A DNA stretch of 64,000 nucleotides from Mactra quadrangularis (lineage: Eukaryota; Mollusca; Bivalvia; Venerida; Mactridae). Under the pieces are notes generated by a model. The model made no database searches, had not been told where the DNA came from, and saw only the letters and a program-made list of their open reading frames with translations. A program made the position numbers and the translations under genes. Shown here in pieces: positions 1-11,279 of this stretch. Location: positions 19,001,020-19,065,019 of the forward strand of contig CM046311.1 in NCBI GenBank assembly GCA_025267735.1, given 5' to 3'. Numbering within the stretch: the stretch's first letter is position 1; each line of letters starts with the position of its first letter.

Positions 1-1
1 T

Positions 2-889
2 GTACTTGTAGACTACTACTCTCGGTATTTTGAAATGAGTCAGATTTCAAATACTAAAGCACAAGTTATCATACAGAAGCTAAAAAGTTTCTTTAGTAGA
101 CATGGAATTCCTGAAGTCTGTATATCTGACAATGCCAGTTATTACTCATGTCAAAGCTTTGCTGACTTTGCAAAAGAATGGGATTTTATCCATAGGACGT
201 CCAGTCCAACCCATAGCCAAAGTAATGGTCTAGCCGAGAAATATGTATCGGTGTGCAAAAACTTACTTACTAAATCCCAGCAATCTAATACTGACATATA
301 CATGGCAATTTTAGAATATAGAAACAGTAAATTACCCTGTGGGAATACTCCAAGCCAACTTCTCATTTCAAGACAGTTAAGATCAATTTTACCTGTAACA
401 AAAACCCAACTTGATCCAAAGGTACCCAGTTTACATGAATCTAGGCAGAAAATGCAAGCTATCAAGGATAGGTCAAAGTCCTATTATGATAGATCAGCAC
501 GACCAATGCTACCTCTCCAAATAGGTGAAGGTATAAGAATTAGGCAAGGTAAAACTTGGAAACCAGCAGTTGTGTCTCAAAAGGTTAATAGTAGATCTTA
601 CATGGTACGGACTGAAGATGGTGGGGTTTACAGAAGAAATAGGTTACATTTGTTAAAATCAAATGAAAAACCCTTCCCAGAAAATAATGATATTCTTCCA
701 AATCCTTCCCCAAATGTTGCAATCCCTCTTTCTCCGCCCAGGCAAACAGTGAAAACAACTACAAGTACCTATTCCTCCAATTCTCTCACACCAGTTAATA
801 TGAATCCAATCTCAAGTAATACAACACCAGGTGTTTATACTACAAGATCTGGAAGACAAATTACTGCTCCAGTGAAATTGGATCTATAG
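2..889 (+). CDS. Ty3/Gypsy-type retrotransposon integrase, 5' cut by window edge
   Basis: This is the C-terminal part of a retrotransposon pol polyprotein, covering most of the integrase core and its C-terminal domain. The frame is open from base 2, and the first ATG at 35 is internal. The frame reads VDYYSRYFE, which holds the first catalytic Asp. It continues to SDN (Asp 32 counted from the ATG) and GLAEKY (Glu 68), giving the D-35-E spacing of retroviral-type integrases. About 110 residues further on, a basic segment ending RTEDGGVYRRNRLHLL resembles the GPY/F-like module of Ty3/Gypsy integrases. The tail is Pro/Ser/Thr-rich and ends at a TAG. No frameshift is seen in this part. Reverse transcriptase, RNase H and gag would lie left of the window. 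The element may still have been active recently, but this cannot be judged from a fragment. Confidence 0.88.
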   Translation, partial: VLVDYYSRYFEMSQISNTKAQVIIQKLKSFFSRHGIPEVCISDNASYYSCQSFADFAKEWDFIHRTSSPTHSQSNGLAEKYVSVCKNLLTKSQQSNTDIYMAILEYRNSKLPCGNTPSQLLISRQLRSILPVTKTQLDPKVPSLHESRQKMQAIKDRSKSYYDRSARPMLPLQIGEGIRIRQGKTWKPAVVSQKVNSRSYMVRTEDGGVYRRNRLHLLKSNEKPFPENNDILPNPSPNVAIPLSPPRQTVKTTTSTYSSNSLTPVNMNPISSNTTPGVYTTRSGRQITAPVKLDL

Positions 890-1442
890 ACAATATAAAC
901 TAGATAAGTCGCTTAATGAAACTATCAAGTATAATACACATAGTGGGTGAACTGTTTATAATGTAAAGTGTAAATAATTTTCTTCTGTGACTTTATCGCT
1001 ATATTGTATTTATCTTTCTTGATTTATTATTCTTTCTAAACTTGTTGTTGTGTTTCATTTCAACAAAGTGATAAAGAGAAAATGTAAATTCTTTATTTCT
1101 AAAATGATATCAACCAGAGACAAAAAATCTTTGTGGAAAAATGTGAACCCGAGTTGGACACTGATAAGTTTAGTTCATATATCAGACAGACATTATCATT
1201 TGGAATTACAATACTGACCTTTAGGATAATGTTTATACAAACTTTACTCCCAGGAATTGTGATAACAAAATAATTGACTGTTAACACTAATATCCTGTGT
1301 TAGAGAATTTGTTTATTATGATAACATTTCATGCCATTATAATGTTTTTATAAGTTAAGTGCTGAGTTTATAAAAAAAAAACATGCCATTCAAAGTTATG
1401 GTAAATTTATACTTGAGGCAATTCTTTTTTAAAGAAGGGAGG
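890..1442 (+). other. Non-coding 3' region of the retrotransposon with polypurine tract
   Basis: This AT-rich stretch lies between the integrase stop and the putative LTR and has no convincing second ORF. It ends in the purine run AAAGAAGGGAGG (1431-1442) immediately before a TGTT. That is the position expected for the plus-strand priming polypurine tract. Confidence 0.5.
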
Positions 1443-1667
1443 TGTTCCATTATGAGAAATAACTCTAGCACTTATACTTTAAATATTAATACAGAGTTAA
1501 GGAACATACACTATACTACAGTATGATAAATGTATATATATATAAACGCATGCTCTCTATGATACTCATACACTCTTCTTTTAGTCTTTGAACATTAAAC
1601 ATATAGTAAAATACTACTGTTAATTATTATTTATTAACATAGATTATTGACATGAACTAGCCCAACA
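1443..1667 (+). repeat. Putative 3' LTR of the Ty3/Gypsy element
   Basis: The segment starts TGTTCC right after the purine tract and can end at CCCAACA (1667), matching TG...CA ends. It contains a TATA-like run (about 1528-1542) and an ATTAAA. The 5' LTR lies outside the window, so the borders cannot be confirmed; another possible end is TTAACA at 1639. Confidence 0.4.
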
Positions 1668-1686
1668 TGTCAACAGATAGTTTCAG

Positions 1687-1729
1687 AAAAAGCTAATATT
1701 TAAGTTAAAATCTATGAATAAGTACCTTA
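1687..1729 (+). repeat. Fragment of the TTAA-flanked MITE family
   Basis: The sequence matches the right end of the elements at 27817-28158 and 29828-30169 (AAGTTAAAATCT...AGTACC, followed by TTAA). Only about 43 bp remain, next to the LTR end. The LTR element may have inserted into or truncated a MITE here. Confidence 0.5.
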
Positions 1730-2811
1730 AACTCTACATATCACTTATCATTAGGCACGAAAGTTGAATTAAGGGTAACAATGTCATTTGCAATAGATTT
1801 AGGGTAAACAATTACAATTCATGGTAGCTTAAATTAAGGTCTTCAGCGAACACGCTTAATTCTATGATATTTATATAAGATATGAAGTTGATACTTACCA
1901 GTTATGTAAAAATATATGCAAGCTTTAAATCAGAACCGGCTTTAATGTCGAGTCATTTTCCGAAATATGAAAATTCAGTTCGACCGTGGATCACTCCAAA
2001 AACGGTTCAATATCATGTGTTACAGTACATTATAATAAGCTGTGGCACGACTTTAAAGCGATAGTCAAACAGGAACCGTTTTTCTACGTTTCTTAACCAA
2101 TGTTATTTTTAATCATAAATACATAAATAGTTTATCCAATTTAAGGACTCCTGTGCCAGTGAGGTTTAAGTATGTGATATCAAATCGAGAGTACCAGGGA
2201 CGAAGCGCTAACTAGCGATTTGCTTAGGAAATTGGCCTATGGTATTGCAATAATCAAAGTGACCTTCATAGCGGAACTATACTTTATCGTATAACATGAC
2301 AAATTCCCATGATTACAATGGGACGAATATAAACTAAATGTATGAACTTCAAATGAAAGGAAACTTATCGATAATTGGAAATTAATGGAACAATGAAATA
2401 TATACATGATTTATTCATTAACGATTGTCAATGAGCACTACATGATGTCCACCATTTTCGTACTCATTGATTATCAAGATTCTCTACCCTCCTTTGCATC
2501 GCTCAAAAGTTTCACTCGTTTACTTTCTTCACTCTGCTAAAAGTCTATGTGCAAACCGAATATTCTATTTTAGACAAAGACAGTAACACGTTTTAATCGC
2601 ATGACTGTCGCGTGTTTTTTTTAAACGTAAGTGTGTGATCGACTACTTATATGCAAGAAAGCTCACGCCTATCATTTCAAAATGTCGATATGCAAAGATG
2701 TTGGACAGTTTTGCAAGAAAAAATAATCATTTTTACACCAACATTTCAACTTAAATATAAAGAAAAGCCACGCTTATTATGACGTCATATGCGCTTGCAT
2801 TCGCCACTAGC
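1730..2811. other. Intergenic, nothing recognised
   Basis: AT-rich sequence with only short chance ORFs. No repeat shared with the rest of the window was seen. Confidence 0.6.
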
Positions 2812-3060
2812 ACCTTGATCCAATTTCTGTAAACAGATATCCTGTAGAGCATTGTCGTACAGGATCTCCAAGGTTCGCATGGAGGGTCTCATCTCATTCG
2901 GAATACCTCGACCTTTCATGTTATTCGTAGCAAATGGCCGAGGAGTTCCGAATGGGGCTCGTCTATTATGTCGCGATTATGATGACCAATTAATGCGTAG
3001 CTTTTTTCTAGAAGAAACTCATTTCTGCAGCTCGTTCACAGATTTCAAGATATATATAAA
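2812..3060 (+). repeat. Interspersed repeat R1, diverged copy with an insertion
   Basis: It shares CTGTAAACAGATATCCTG, GTACAGGATCTC and TTAATGCGTAGC with the copies at 46845-47225, 52345-52755 (reverse) and 32285-32590 (reverse, diverged). A 60 bp palindromic element (2895-2954) interrupts it. Confidence 0.65.
2895..2954. mobile_element. Palindromic mini-MITE, CATTCGG family
   Basis: A 60 bp element starts CATTCGGAATACCTCG and ends CGAGGAGTTCCGAATG, so it is almost entirely an inverted repeat. It interrupts repeat R1. The flanks (about GTCTCATCT and GGCTCGTCT) look like a diverged 9-bp target duplication. Confidence 0.7.
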
Positions 3061-3398
3061 TGATTTTAGCGTGTTTTGTGACTTTTATCTTCTATCACGA
3101 GGGGTGATCCAGAAATAACCGAACTGGGCGCATTACTTAGAAACTCAAAAAGAGAAAATCCCGAAAAATATCTGTCAAATATTTCAATGTTTAATGCATG
3201 ACTCATGAAAATTTCAATACATTATGAAAATAAACAGACACTAATATACATACAAACACACTACAGCAGAACTCCTCTAATATGACCACTATTGGTTCTT
3301 TTGAAAAGTTTCCCCATTATCGGTGTGGCCCTATTACTGAGTTTGACTAGTCAATCGTGCTGTATGTACTTTTGGGTCCATGAAAGAAGTTTTGTCCT
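3061..3398. other. Intergenic, nothing firmly recognised
   Basis: No gene seen. A stretch near 3270-3340 (CAGCAGAACTCCTCTAAT) is reminiscent of pogo-type transposon ends, but no matching second end was found. Confidence 0.5.
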
Positions 3399-3406
3399 TC
3401 ATTTAT

Positions 3407-5621
3407 ATGGAAAGCCACAGTACACCCCCGACGTCGTTGTTATTTTCCCTATATAAATGCATTGGAAAATAACTCCGTCGAATCTATTAACATCGACGTC
3501 GTTTTTATCATGTTGACGAAACTATTTACGAAACTATTTATAACAACTTCGTCTTAAAGCACCGACTTATTTATTTTAACGACACTATATTATCTTCGTC
3601 ATATATCAATTCAACAACTTCGCACCGACGCTACTAATTTCAACAAGTCTATAATATCTTCGTCGATTAAACAATTTCGATTTTTTAATTAATTTCGTTC
3701 GATCGACGCCGAAGTTATTAAGATTTACGACGCTTTGATGAACAAATTCGATAGATCATTTCTATAGTCGGTTTTCAGGCGTAAGTTATTGAAATAACGT
3801 CGGTCTAAAACCGAAGTTATTTTATTGTCGTATCCGGAGAAAAAGCCCCGCTCGTGTAATTATGGAAACCTACCGTTGCACAGTGTAAACTGTCAATCGT
3901 TTGAATTAGGTGTTGGAGTAAAATCTTCCTCAGTAAACTTGACCCGACTCTCGCCAAATCTCGTTCGTTTTTATACGCCCGTTTTGAAAAAATGGACGTA
4001 TTATGTTATTATGTTGTCCGTCCGTCCGTCCGACTGTCTGTCCGTGGACAATTGCTTGTCCGGATGATAACTCAAGAAAGGATGTACCTACGTTCCTCAA
4101 ATTTTATGTGTGGATAGCCCTTGGGTGGAGGAGGTTCCCTATTGATTTTGAGATCCCTGGGTCAAAGGTCAAGGTCACTGGGGCATCATATTGAAAAACA
4201 TTGTCCGGGTAATAACTCAACAATGACTGCACCTAGGTTCACCAAATTTCATGTGAGAGTAGCCCATGTGTCAAGAATGTTCCCTATTGGTTTTGGGGCC
4301 ACTGGGTCAAGTTTAAACCATCAACCAGAAGATATCAAATTACCAAGCAGTGACTTCAAATGTTGAATCAATATGTTAATAAAGTCAAAATGGCAAACAA
4401 TGGAAATAATACTATATTTAATAAGTAACATGAAATAAGTTCACCAAATTTTATATTAGGGTAGCCCATGTGTCAAGGATGTTCCCCATTGGTTTTGAGA
4501 CCTCTGGGTCAAAGGTCAAGATAACAGGGGCATCATATGGAAAAACCTTTCAGGACAATAACTAAACAATGCTTGTAACTAGGTTAACCAAATTTTATGT
4601 GGATCATTTGCCAAGGAGTAATGTGTTGATAGCTCTTTGGTAGAGGATGTTCCCTTTAATTTGGAGACCCTAGGGTCAAAAGTCAAAGTCACTGGGACTT
4701 AATTTATATTGAAACATTTTCCGGACAATAACTCAATAATGATTGTACCTAGGTTCACCGAATTTTATTTAAGGGTAGCCTAAATGTCTAGCATATGCCC
4801 CTTTGGCTTTATGCCTCTGGGTCAAAGGTAAAATCCACAAGGAAATCATGAGGAAAAACCTTGTCCAACTACCAACTTTATCTAAGATCACCAAATTTTA
4901 TGTATCAATACTCTTTGGTGAGAACTTTTGGTTCTGAGGCCCCAGGGTCAAGGTCACTGGAAGTTTGTATGGGAAAACTTTGTGCCGGTGATAAATCAAC
5001 CATGGCTGTACCTAGGTTCTCAAAATCTTTGCTTTGGATAGCCATCTAGTTAAGAATGGGACCTATTCTGAGATCCCGGGGTCATTTATCAAGGTCACAG
5101 GGACTTCATATGAGATAGACTGCACACGGGCGTATAATGCCCCGCCCAGCGGAGCTCTTGTTTAATTTCGTGAAATAATATCGGGCGAAATTATAATCTC
5201 GAAAGTTGCTAAAAATAGATTCTTCAATAACTCCGTCGCCAGTTGAATAATACCGTTTCATGTGCGTATGGACTGACGAAGTTGTTGATATAAGTACGTC
5301 GACTCGAGCAGTCGACGTCACCTAATAGTATCGTCGTATTTGTGCTGGCGAAGTTGTTATTTATTGAGGCGGTAAAGTTGATATTATCCTTCGCTGAAAT
5401 TAAATGATACGGTCGTCTTATGAAACGAAGTTGTTGATATTGATGATAATTTCGTCTTTTTAAATAACGATGAAGTTTAAATAATTACGTCGTGTGAATA
5501 ATAACGTCGGCGCCTTGTATTAAAATCGACGTCGATGTTAACAGATTCGACGGAGTTATTTTCCAATGCATTTATATAGGGAAAATAACAACGACGTCGG
5601 GGGTGTACTCTGGCTTTCCAT
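3407..5621. mobile_element. 2.2 kb non-autonomous TIR element with long arms
   Basis: The ends are inverted copies of each other. The left starts ATGGAAAGCCACAGTACACC, and 5525-5621 is the reverse complement of about 3407-3505, with only a few mismatches. The immediate flanks TCATTTAT (3399-3406) and ACATTTAT (5622-5629) form an 8-bp target duplication with one mismatch. The subterminal arms are full of CTTCGTC/GACGAAG motifs that also oppose each other. No transposase ORF is present. The 8-bp duplication would fit a hAT-like mover, but the class is inference. Confidence 0.8.
3973..5160. repeat. Inner inverted-repeat element carrying about 150 bp tandem repeats
   Basis: The left border ATACGCCCGTTTT pairs with ACGGGCGTAT at 5126-5135. 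The left border itself forms a hairpin with AAAATGGACGTAT. In between, about six or seven diverged units of roughly 140-180 bp recur. Each has a (G/C)ATAACTCAA...CACCAAATTT block and a GGGTCAAAGGTCAAGGTCAC block. I recognise this repeat style from bivalve genomes. It lies wholly inside the element at 3407-5621, so one element is nested in, or was captured by, another. Confidence 0.7.
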
Positions 5622-5629
5622 ACATTTAT

Positions 5630-6202
5630 GATGGTATACTCAAAACTCTGATAATTGTATATGTTCCGCGTGTGGAGAGCAGTCATCCAACAAACGTTGA
5701 CGACGTTGAACGTCACCCAAAGTTATTTTGACAGTCACTTTTCTATGTAATCATCGTCTAACATCAACACACTTCTGATGGCGTCGTAATCATTGGTTGA
5801 ACATGCTAAGATACCAGTCTGGCTTTAACTGAGACTCAACAATGCGAATTGCAATGGACATATATGCGTATAACAATGCCGCATTGCGTTGCTACTGACA
5901 TCGCCTGCTTGAGATGTTAAAACTCGGCGTATTTAATCCCTCGACTCTTTATGACAATTCAAGTGATATAAAACAAGTAGAACATCAAGAATTTCATTCA
6001 AAAATCTGTAGACCGCAGATTTTTTGTCACAAGGAATAAAAGCATTCCTCAAAACAACAGAATTTGAACCACTTGAAGGAAAAAGGTTCTCCGAAGGTAG
6101 AAAGGTAGAATTTGAATCCAGAACAAGTTTTCTTCATTCATACGGTATACGTTGTGTATGTGAGGAACAGCGAAAGGTAAACTACAAACAAATGTATAAT
6201 CA
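5630..6202. other. Intergenic, nothing recognised
   Basis: No supported gene, and no repeat shared with the rest of the window. Confidence 0.5.
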
Positions 6203-6211
6203 TGTTAAGGA

Positions 6212-6278
6212 CATTCGGAACTCCTCGGTCATTCACTTGGACCTATTCATTCAATGAATGGTCGAGGTGTTCCGAATG
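6212..6278. mobile_element. Palindromic mini-MITE, CATTCGG family
   Basis: 67 bp, from CATTCGGAACTCCTCGG to CGAGGTGTTCCGAATG. The flanks TGTTAAGGA (6203-6211) and TATTAAGGA (6279-6287) are a 9-bp target duplication with one mismatch. Confidence 0.8.
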
Positions 6279-6354
6279 TATTAAGGATTGACTGTTTGTG
6301 TAGTTACAATATTGCACGATTAAAATCGTTCAACTTACTTTGAATACTGTTTTT

Positions 6355-6660
6355 GTGGGGTTACCGCCGTAGCAACACGGTATAGGTCATACAACAGCGA
6401 CCAGTGAACCTACAAGTTTACTTTTACTGGAATGACTAAATCTCTGGATTTAGCCTTTAACCAGTTACTAGACGCATACTTCCATCAGTGAATGACAACT
6501 GTCCTACGTGATTTTGAATCAGTGGTAGGAGGGAGAATGGATGTAGATACTATTTCATGACCAAACTCCACGAATGTATGCCCCGTCCGGCAATCGAACC
6601 CACGACCACTCGATCAGTAGACTTGTGCGCTACCAACTGAACTGGCCAAGCGAGCGAATT
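6355..6660 (-). repeat. tRNA-derived SINE, type 1
   Basis: Read on the minus strand, it has a tRNA-like head with a B box and the boundary GGGGCATAC, then GGTCATGAAATAG, AGCTAAATC-like sequence and a tail ending in TACGGCGGTAACCCCAC. The same consensus occurs at 42845-43005, 50228-50815 and 57348-57650. Confidence 0.75.
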
Positions 6661-8697
6661 ATACTTGAATCCACGGTAACAAAATGTGAATCTGAACTTG
6701 AATTACATCAAGTATGACATAACTGTTAACTTATATCACATCAGGTCAACATTCAAATGGAATTTCTGCGATATCGTGATTGTTCTCGTGTAACTTTGGT
6801 CTCGCGAGATTTGGTGATCTCCATTAAAGTACGCAATTCAGTCAAACTATAAATTGTTACATGAAAGAGCTACGGGATTATTGACAATTAAATATGACAG
6901 ATTAGTTACAAGTAAGTCTTGTTTATGGATGTATTTTATATTTTGAAATTTAATTGTCGGTGTAAAATGATACATCGAGAGTATTGGTTTGTTAAGATCC
7001 CGACTGCATGTCATCGAAAAATTCTTACTGTGATTTAACAAATACTTTATGTAAAAAAAAACTATTGCGTTTTATTAGGTGTAAAAATCAGTAATATTCG
7101 AGGAAAATGAAATTTGCTTAAAATTAAAAAAAAAAGTATTCGAAAATTTTAGCCAGCGCTTGGCAACTTGCAAAATAATGCCTACCATAGTGACTGCCAA
7201 AAAGGATTATACCAGACTTAGTATATATGACAAAATACGGGAATTATGTATATAGAAGAATTTACGACTAAAATGTTCGTAAGATGCTTAATAATTTGAG
7301 CCTCGATTTATAACAAAAATGTGTAACTTTATTGCCTCTTGTTTTCATTTTCTCACATTTTGAATTCGAGCAATATAAGTGCTTAGAAAAGATTTTTTCA
7401 GTCTAATTACATATATGATCTAACGTTGAATAGATCATGATTGTTTTGTTTTGCTTGATTATAATGAGAGTCCGTCCGCTCCATAAGGATACATTATTTG
7501 CATACCCCTGGATGTGACTCTTCACCCCTTAAAAGATGTTTTTTTAATCTAAATTGAGTCAAATTTTGAAAAATTCCTGATATAATTCATATCCGGATAG
7601 TTTCTTATTTGCCAAAATGAGTTTTTGTTATTGCCAAAGAGAGGTTGTCTCCTATTTGCTAAATTTGCTCTCTGTAGTTGGAGTTTTCCCAATAAGTAAG
7701 AATTTTTACTCCGTACTTTAGGGGCCTGTATTATCAAGCATCTTACGACCGATTTTAGTCCTAAATCCTTCAATGTTGTATTGTTAAATTATCGTACGAT
7801 TTTTTGATAATATGCTACCCTGGTGCATTAATGAATTGAATCAAATGTCAGAGCATGGTATATTGTTACTGAATTTGCAGCGGACAGATCATGGTTTGGA
7901 GATCAAATACTTATGTAGGTATCGTATTTAACCACGGACCCTGTATAGGATCCTTGATTTAACCATGCATGACGGTGGTACACCTCACTGATCATTGGTT
8001 TCACTACTCAATCACAAACAGTGATCTGCTGTTCATCGTTGTTTAATGTATTTTATTGCTATGAGTTATCATTAATACAATGTCATATGTACTAATCACT
8101 ACATTCAAGTCGAATTATTTTTCGCTTGAAGTTTTAATGCAATTAAAAGAACTGACTAAGTGCGTACTGACTGTCACCCGTGACTACCGCTTCGTAAAAG
8201 TCACCAAAGTATATTACTACTCACTATACTTTGTCAATTTTAAAAGCGTTTTAGTTGTAAAAATGTAATTACAAGCCATTTTGAATTTTGTTCCACCCAG
8301 AATATCGACATAGTCTTGATAAAGCTCAAAGAAACTACACTTGCAACATTGGGTTTTATCATTGAGATAGTCTTGAAGTCAAAGACTTTACGTTTGCAAT
8401 AAAATACTAAAATACGCGTAGTATAATATAAGTTTAGTTTGCATAAAAACTGTGTTTCATATTCTTTGGTACATAAACATGAACACTACGTCTTAAATGA
8501 ATATAGAATGAAAAATGCTAAAACCATAACAAAACATTTACAGAGTCTCTGCATAGATATGTTATACTACGCAAGATTTTAAATTCAGATTCGCGTCGGA
8601 GTTGATGGTATGATTCTCAAACATAATGGTTATATCCATCATTGAAAAATTCACAATAATATCTATTTTTTTCCATCAATAAGTTACATGATTTGCA
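6661..8697. other. Intergenic with one imperfect palindrome
   Basis: No gene is supported. At about 7720-7830 a GGGGCCTGTATTATCAA...TTGATAATATGCTACCC inverted repeat looks like another small MITE, and a related half occurs near 26060-26095. The motif GTCCGTCCGCTCCATAAGGA near 7470 recurs inverted near 47530. Confidence 0.45.
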
Positions 8698-8920
8698 CAC
8701 TGGCACCAGAGTCCTCACACTCGTTAAATACGCACACACATAATATTTGTCAACAAACGAAATTAAAAATCAGTCCCGTAAACATTATCGTGTACAAGTT
8801 TTAACTATACTTTCATTATAATATGTTTATTATATATGTATGCACAGGGAACTATATATGTATATAAAAGGGACGTACGCATTATTTTATGATCATATGA
8901 TATGGACTCTGGTGCCAGTG
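8698..8920. mobile_element. hAT-like MITE, 223 bp
   Basis: It has perfect terminal inverted repeats CACTGGCACCAGAGTCC. The flanks GATTTGCA (8690-8697) and GATTTGTA (8921-8928) give an 8-bp target duplication with one mismatch. A right half of the same family ends at 21793 (GGACTCTGGTGCCAGTG). Confidence 0.8.
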
Positions 8921-9032
8921 GATTTGTATAACCGTTACGTGCTTCGCATGTGATTCGCCTTGCGTATGTAGTAAAAAACCCAGTAATATTGGTGGATCCT
9001 CCCACGAATCCTTCCCAGATTATTCCTTTATT

Positions 9033-9172
9033 CAATGGCCGAGGTGTTTCGAAAGGTACAACTAGGAACAGATTATAGAAAAAGGTTCAGAGAAGTTAGG
9101 TCATCTGAGCTGGTTGTTGTAAAATAATCATGATTGTCTTGACGTGGCGTTAAACCCAAATAAACATCATTT
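9033..9172 (+). repeat. Half palindrome followed by a SINE type 2 tail
   Basis: GGCCGAGGTGTTTCGAA is half of the CATTCGG mini-MITE. It is followed by a diverged SINE tail ending in GACGTGGCGTTAAACCCA, as in the copy at 23190-23470. Confidence 0.5.
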
Positions 9173-10279
9173 TGACAAGTCATTTATGAGATTAACCAGA
9201 TCGGAGACATCATCAACACAGTGCGTCAAAACTGTGAATATTGTGCCACGTACCAGAGTCATCAAATATCAAATTAATTGTATCATTTACTTAAGTCATT
9301 CTATATCAAGTTGACGATCTTTACACTTGACTAGAAACATAATATATTTTGTTGTAATACTCACTTGGTTGTTTAAAGTCGAAGGGCGAGTCTATTTTTC
9401 AAGGAGATGGGAAGGGCGGATCTGTTAAAAAAAGATGGAAAGAGAATGAACTCTTTTAAGATATTCGGACAGTGCACACCCCATTAATCGATAGAAATGA
9501 AAGTCAATATAATACCTAACGCTAGCTATCCGGACCACAACTTACTTAAAATCATCTTGAGCTGGACCTAAAAACAAATAATTTTTATTTGATCCGTCGC
9601 TGTAGATGTTTAATAGGGTAATATTTGGTGTTCGAGAAAAAATGAACTTTCACTGCCCGCATTAAAAAATTGCATAGAAATCCGAGACGCAACACACACT
9701 AAACTATAGGCTTGCTTTCTTTTTCATTTAACTTAATTGACTGATTGATAGTAAAAAGGGATACATGAATAGTTTTGCAATTTTGTTACAAAAATGTGTA
9801 AACATGGATTGATATTTAAGAAAGACAAGTAAGAGTTTATTATTTTGCTTTCGTAACTAGGGTAGTGCTATAGTCGCTATACGATACACTTTCACGAGAA
9901 TAAAACAATACATTTGTATATGAACAAGTAATATGTATTTTTTTTTATTTTTTGGCTTTAGGCTTGGTAAGTAAACTAGCTACTGTGATGATATTGTAAA
10001 ATAAATGAAAAACAACATGAAATGAAAGCCTTATAAATTTAAATGTTCCTCAAGGGAAAGTAATGCTGACTTTTTGAAGGATCAAGTACAACATTTCGGG
10101 TTTTACCATGACTCTTTTTTGATGGAGTAGTTTCCTTTGATAAGTTCATTATCGTTTTAGTGTTCCGATACGATACAACACATGCGATGTAATGAAGCCC
10201 TATTCATAACTCCCCCTTAATAGATTTTTAAATAACATGCTAAAATATCGATTATACACATAATATTCATTGTTTGCAG
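9173..10279. other. Intergenic and probable 5' intron of the GPCR
   Basis: No gene seen. A 3' splice site (TTGTTTGCAG, ending at 10279) sits 43 bases before the GPCR start codon. At least one 5'-UTR exon probably lies somewhere to the left, but it could not be located. Confidence 0.4.
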
Positions 10280-10322
10280 GACTTTGATTTGACCTAGATT
10301 TGACTTTGACCTACATTCTACA

Positions 10323-11279
10323 ATGGAGGAAGAACAAGAGAGAAGCGAGGTAATAACGACAATATGGCGAACGTTTCCACCTGTGTTAATTTTGATTGGT
10401 TCGTTTGGAAACATTCTGACAATTATTGTGCTTGCAAAACGCAAGAATCGTCAATCACCAACAGTCTTATACTTGATCTCAGTCGCCATATGTGATTTGG
10501 TTGCCTTGTGGTCTGGATTACTCCGCCAATGGATTTATTACACATTTGATTACGACATACGAAATAGTTCCAACGCTGCTTGTAAAATTCACGCGTTTAT
10601 TGTTTATTTTTCTCTGCAATGTTCGTCTTGGTTTTTAATTGCCTTGACGGTAGAACGTTGTATTTGTGTGATGGCGCCACATCGAGTGAAATATTTGTGT
10701 AGATTTCAAGTTTCACTCACGTCGTGTTTAGTTATTGCCGTACTTCTTTTTCTTGTTAACATGCACTTCTTTTGGACTTTAGGACTTGTGGATGAAGGTT
10801 ATTGTGGAAGTTACGACGAACAAACGTATGACAGCATTTTAATAATGGATCTATTTATGTTCACTTTAATTCCATTTGTTTGTCTGTTCATAGGAAACGC
10901 TTACATAATTATTCGCGTTCTTCTGCATCAGCGCAAAATTCGCCGCAGTATTAGTCCCTCTGCTATAACTACTGTTACTGGAATGCGAACTACTTCCTCA
11001 AATGGAACGGAAGTGCGTGCTTCGGCCAGAAAAGAAAAAAGTGCCAAGTTTTCTCAAATGACATTGACATTAATCACATTGACTGTGTTCTTCTTTGTGT
11101 GTAGTTTACCAATAGGAGTGCTGTTGGTTGCGAGGAAAGATTGGCAAGATGATGCAATCTGGGCTGTAACAAACTTATTAATGTACCTGAATAATACTTT
11201 AAATTTTGTTTTATACTTTTTATGTGGCTCAAGGTTTGCTAATGATGTAAAACAAATGTTTTGTGGAACGCGTGTCTAA
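10323..11279 (+). CDS. Class A (rhodopsin-like) G-protein-coupled receptor, peptide-receptor type
   Basis: This encodes an intact 318-residue seven-helix receptor in a single exon. It would act at the plasma membrane and signal through G proteins. TM1 carries GSFGN (Asn 30) and TM2 has ICDLVALW (Asp 58). Cys 87 at the top of TM3 can pair with Cys 161 in loop 2. The TM3 end is ERC (111-113) in place of DRY. Pro 184 lies in TM5, CSLP (260-263) in TM6, and TM7 reads NNTLNFVLYFLCG. The TM7 NPxxY motif is therefore NFVLY, with Phe replacing Pro, as in many invertebrate FMRFamide-like and orphan peptide receptors. The N-terminus is short with no signal peptide, and NSS at 81-83 is a possible glycosylation site in loop 1. 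The ligand cannot be assigned. It is unrelated to the small-gene family to its right. Confidence 0.9.
   Translation: MEEEQERSEVITTIWRTFPPVLILIGSFGNILTIIVLAKRKNRQSPTVLYLISVAICDLVALWSGLLRQWIYYTFDYDIRNSSNAACKIHAFIVYFSLQCSSWFLIALTVERCICVMAPHRVKYLCRFQVSLTSCLVIAVLLFLVNMHFFWTLGLVDEGYCGSYDEQTYDSILIMDLFMFTLIPFVCLFIGNAYIIIRVLLHQRKIRRSISPSAITTVTGMRTTSSNGTEVRASARKEKSAKFSQMTLTLITLTVFFFVCSLPIGVLLVARKDWQDDAIWAVTNLLMYLNNTLNFVLYFLCGSRFANDVKQMFCGTRV

Noticed and set aside
890..1442. An env-like ORF after the integrase
   Set aside because: No open frame of useful length on the plus strand.
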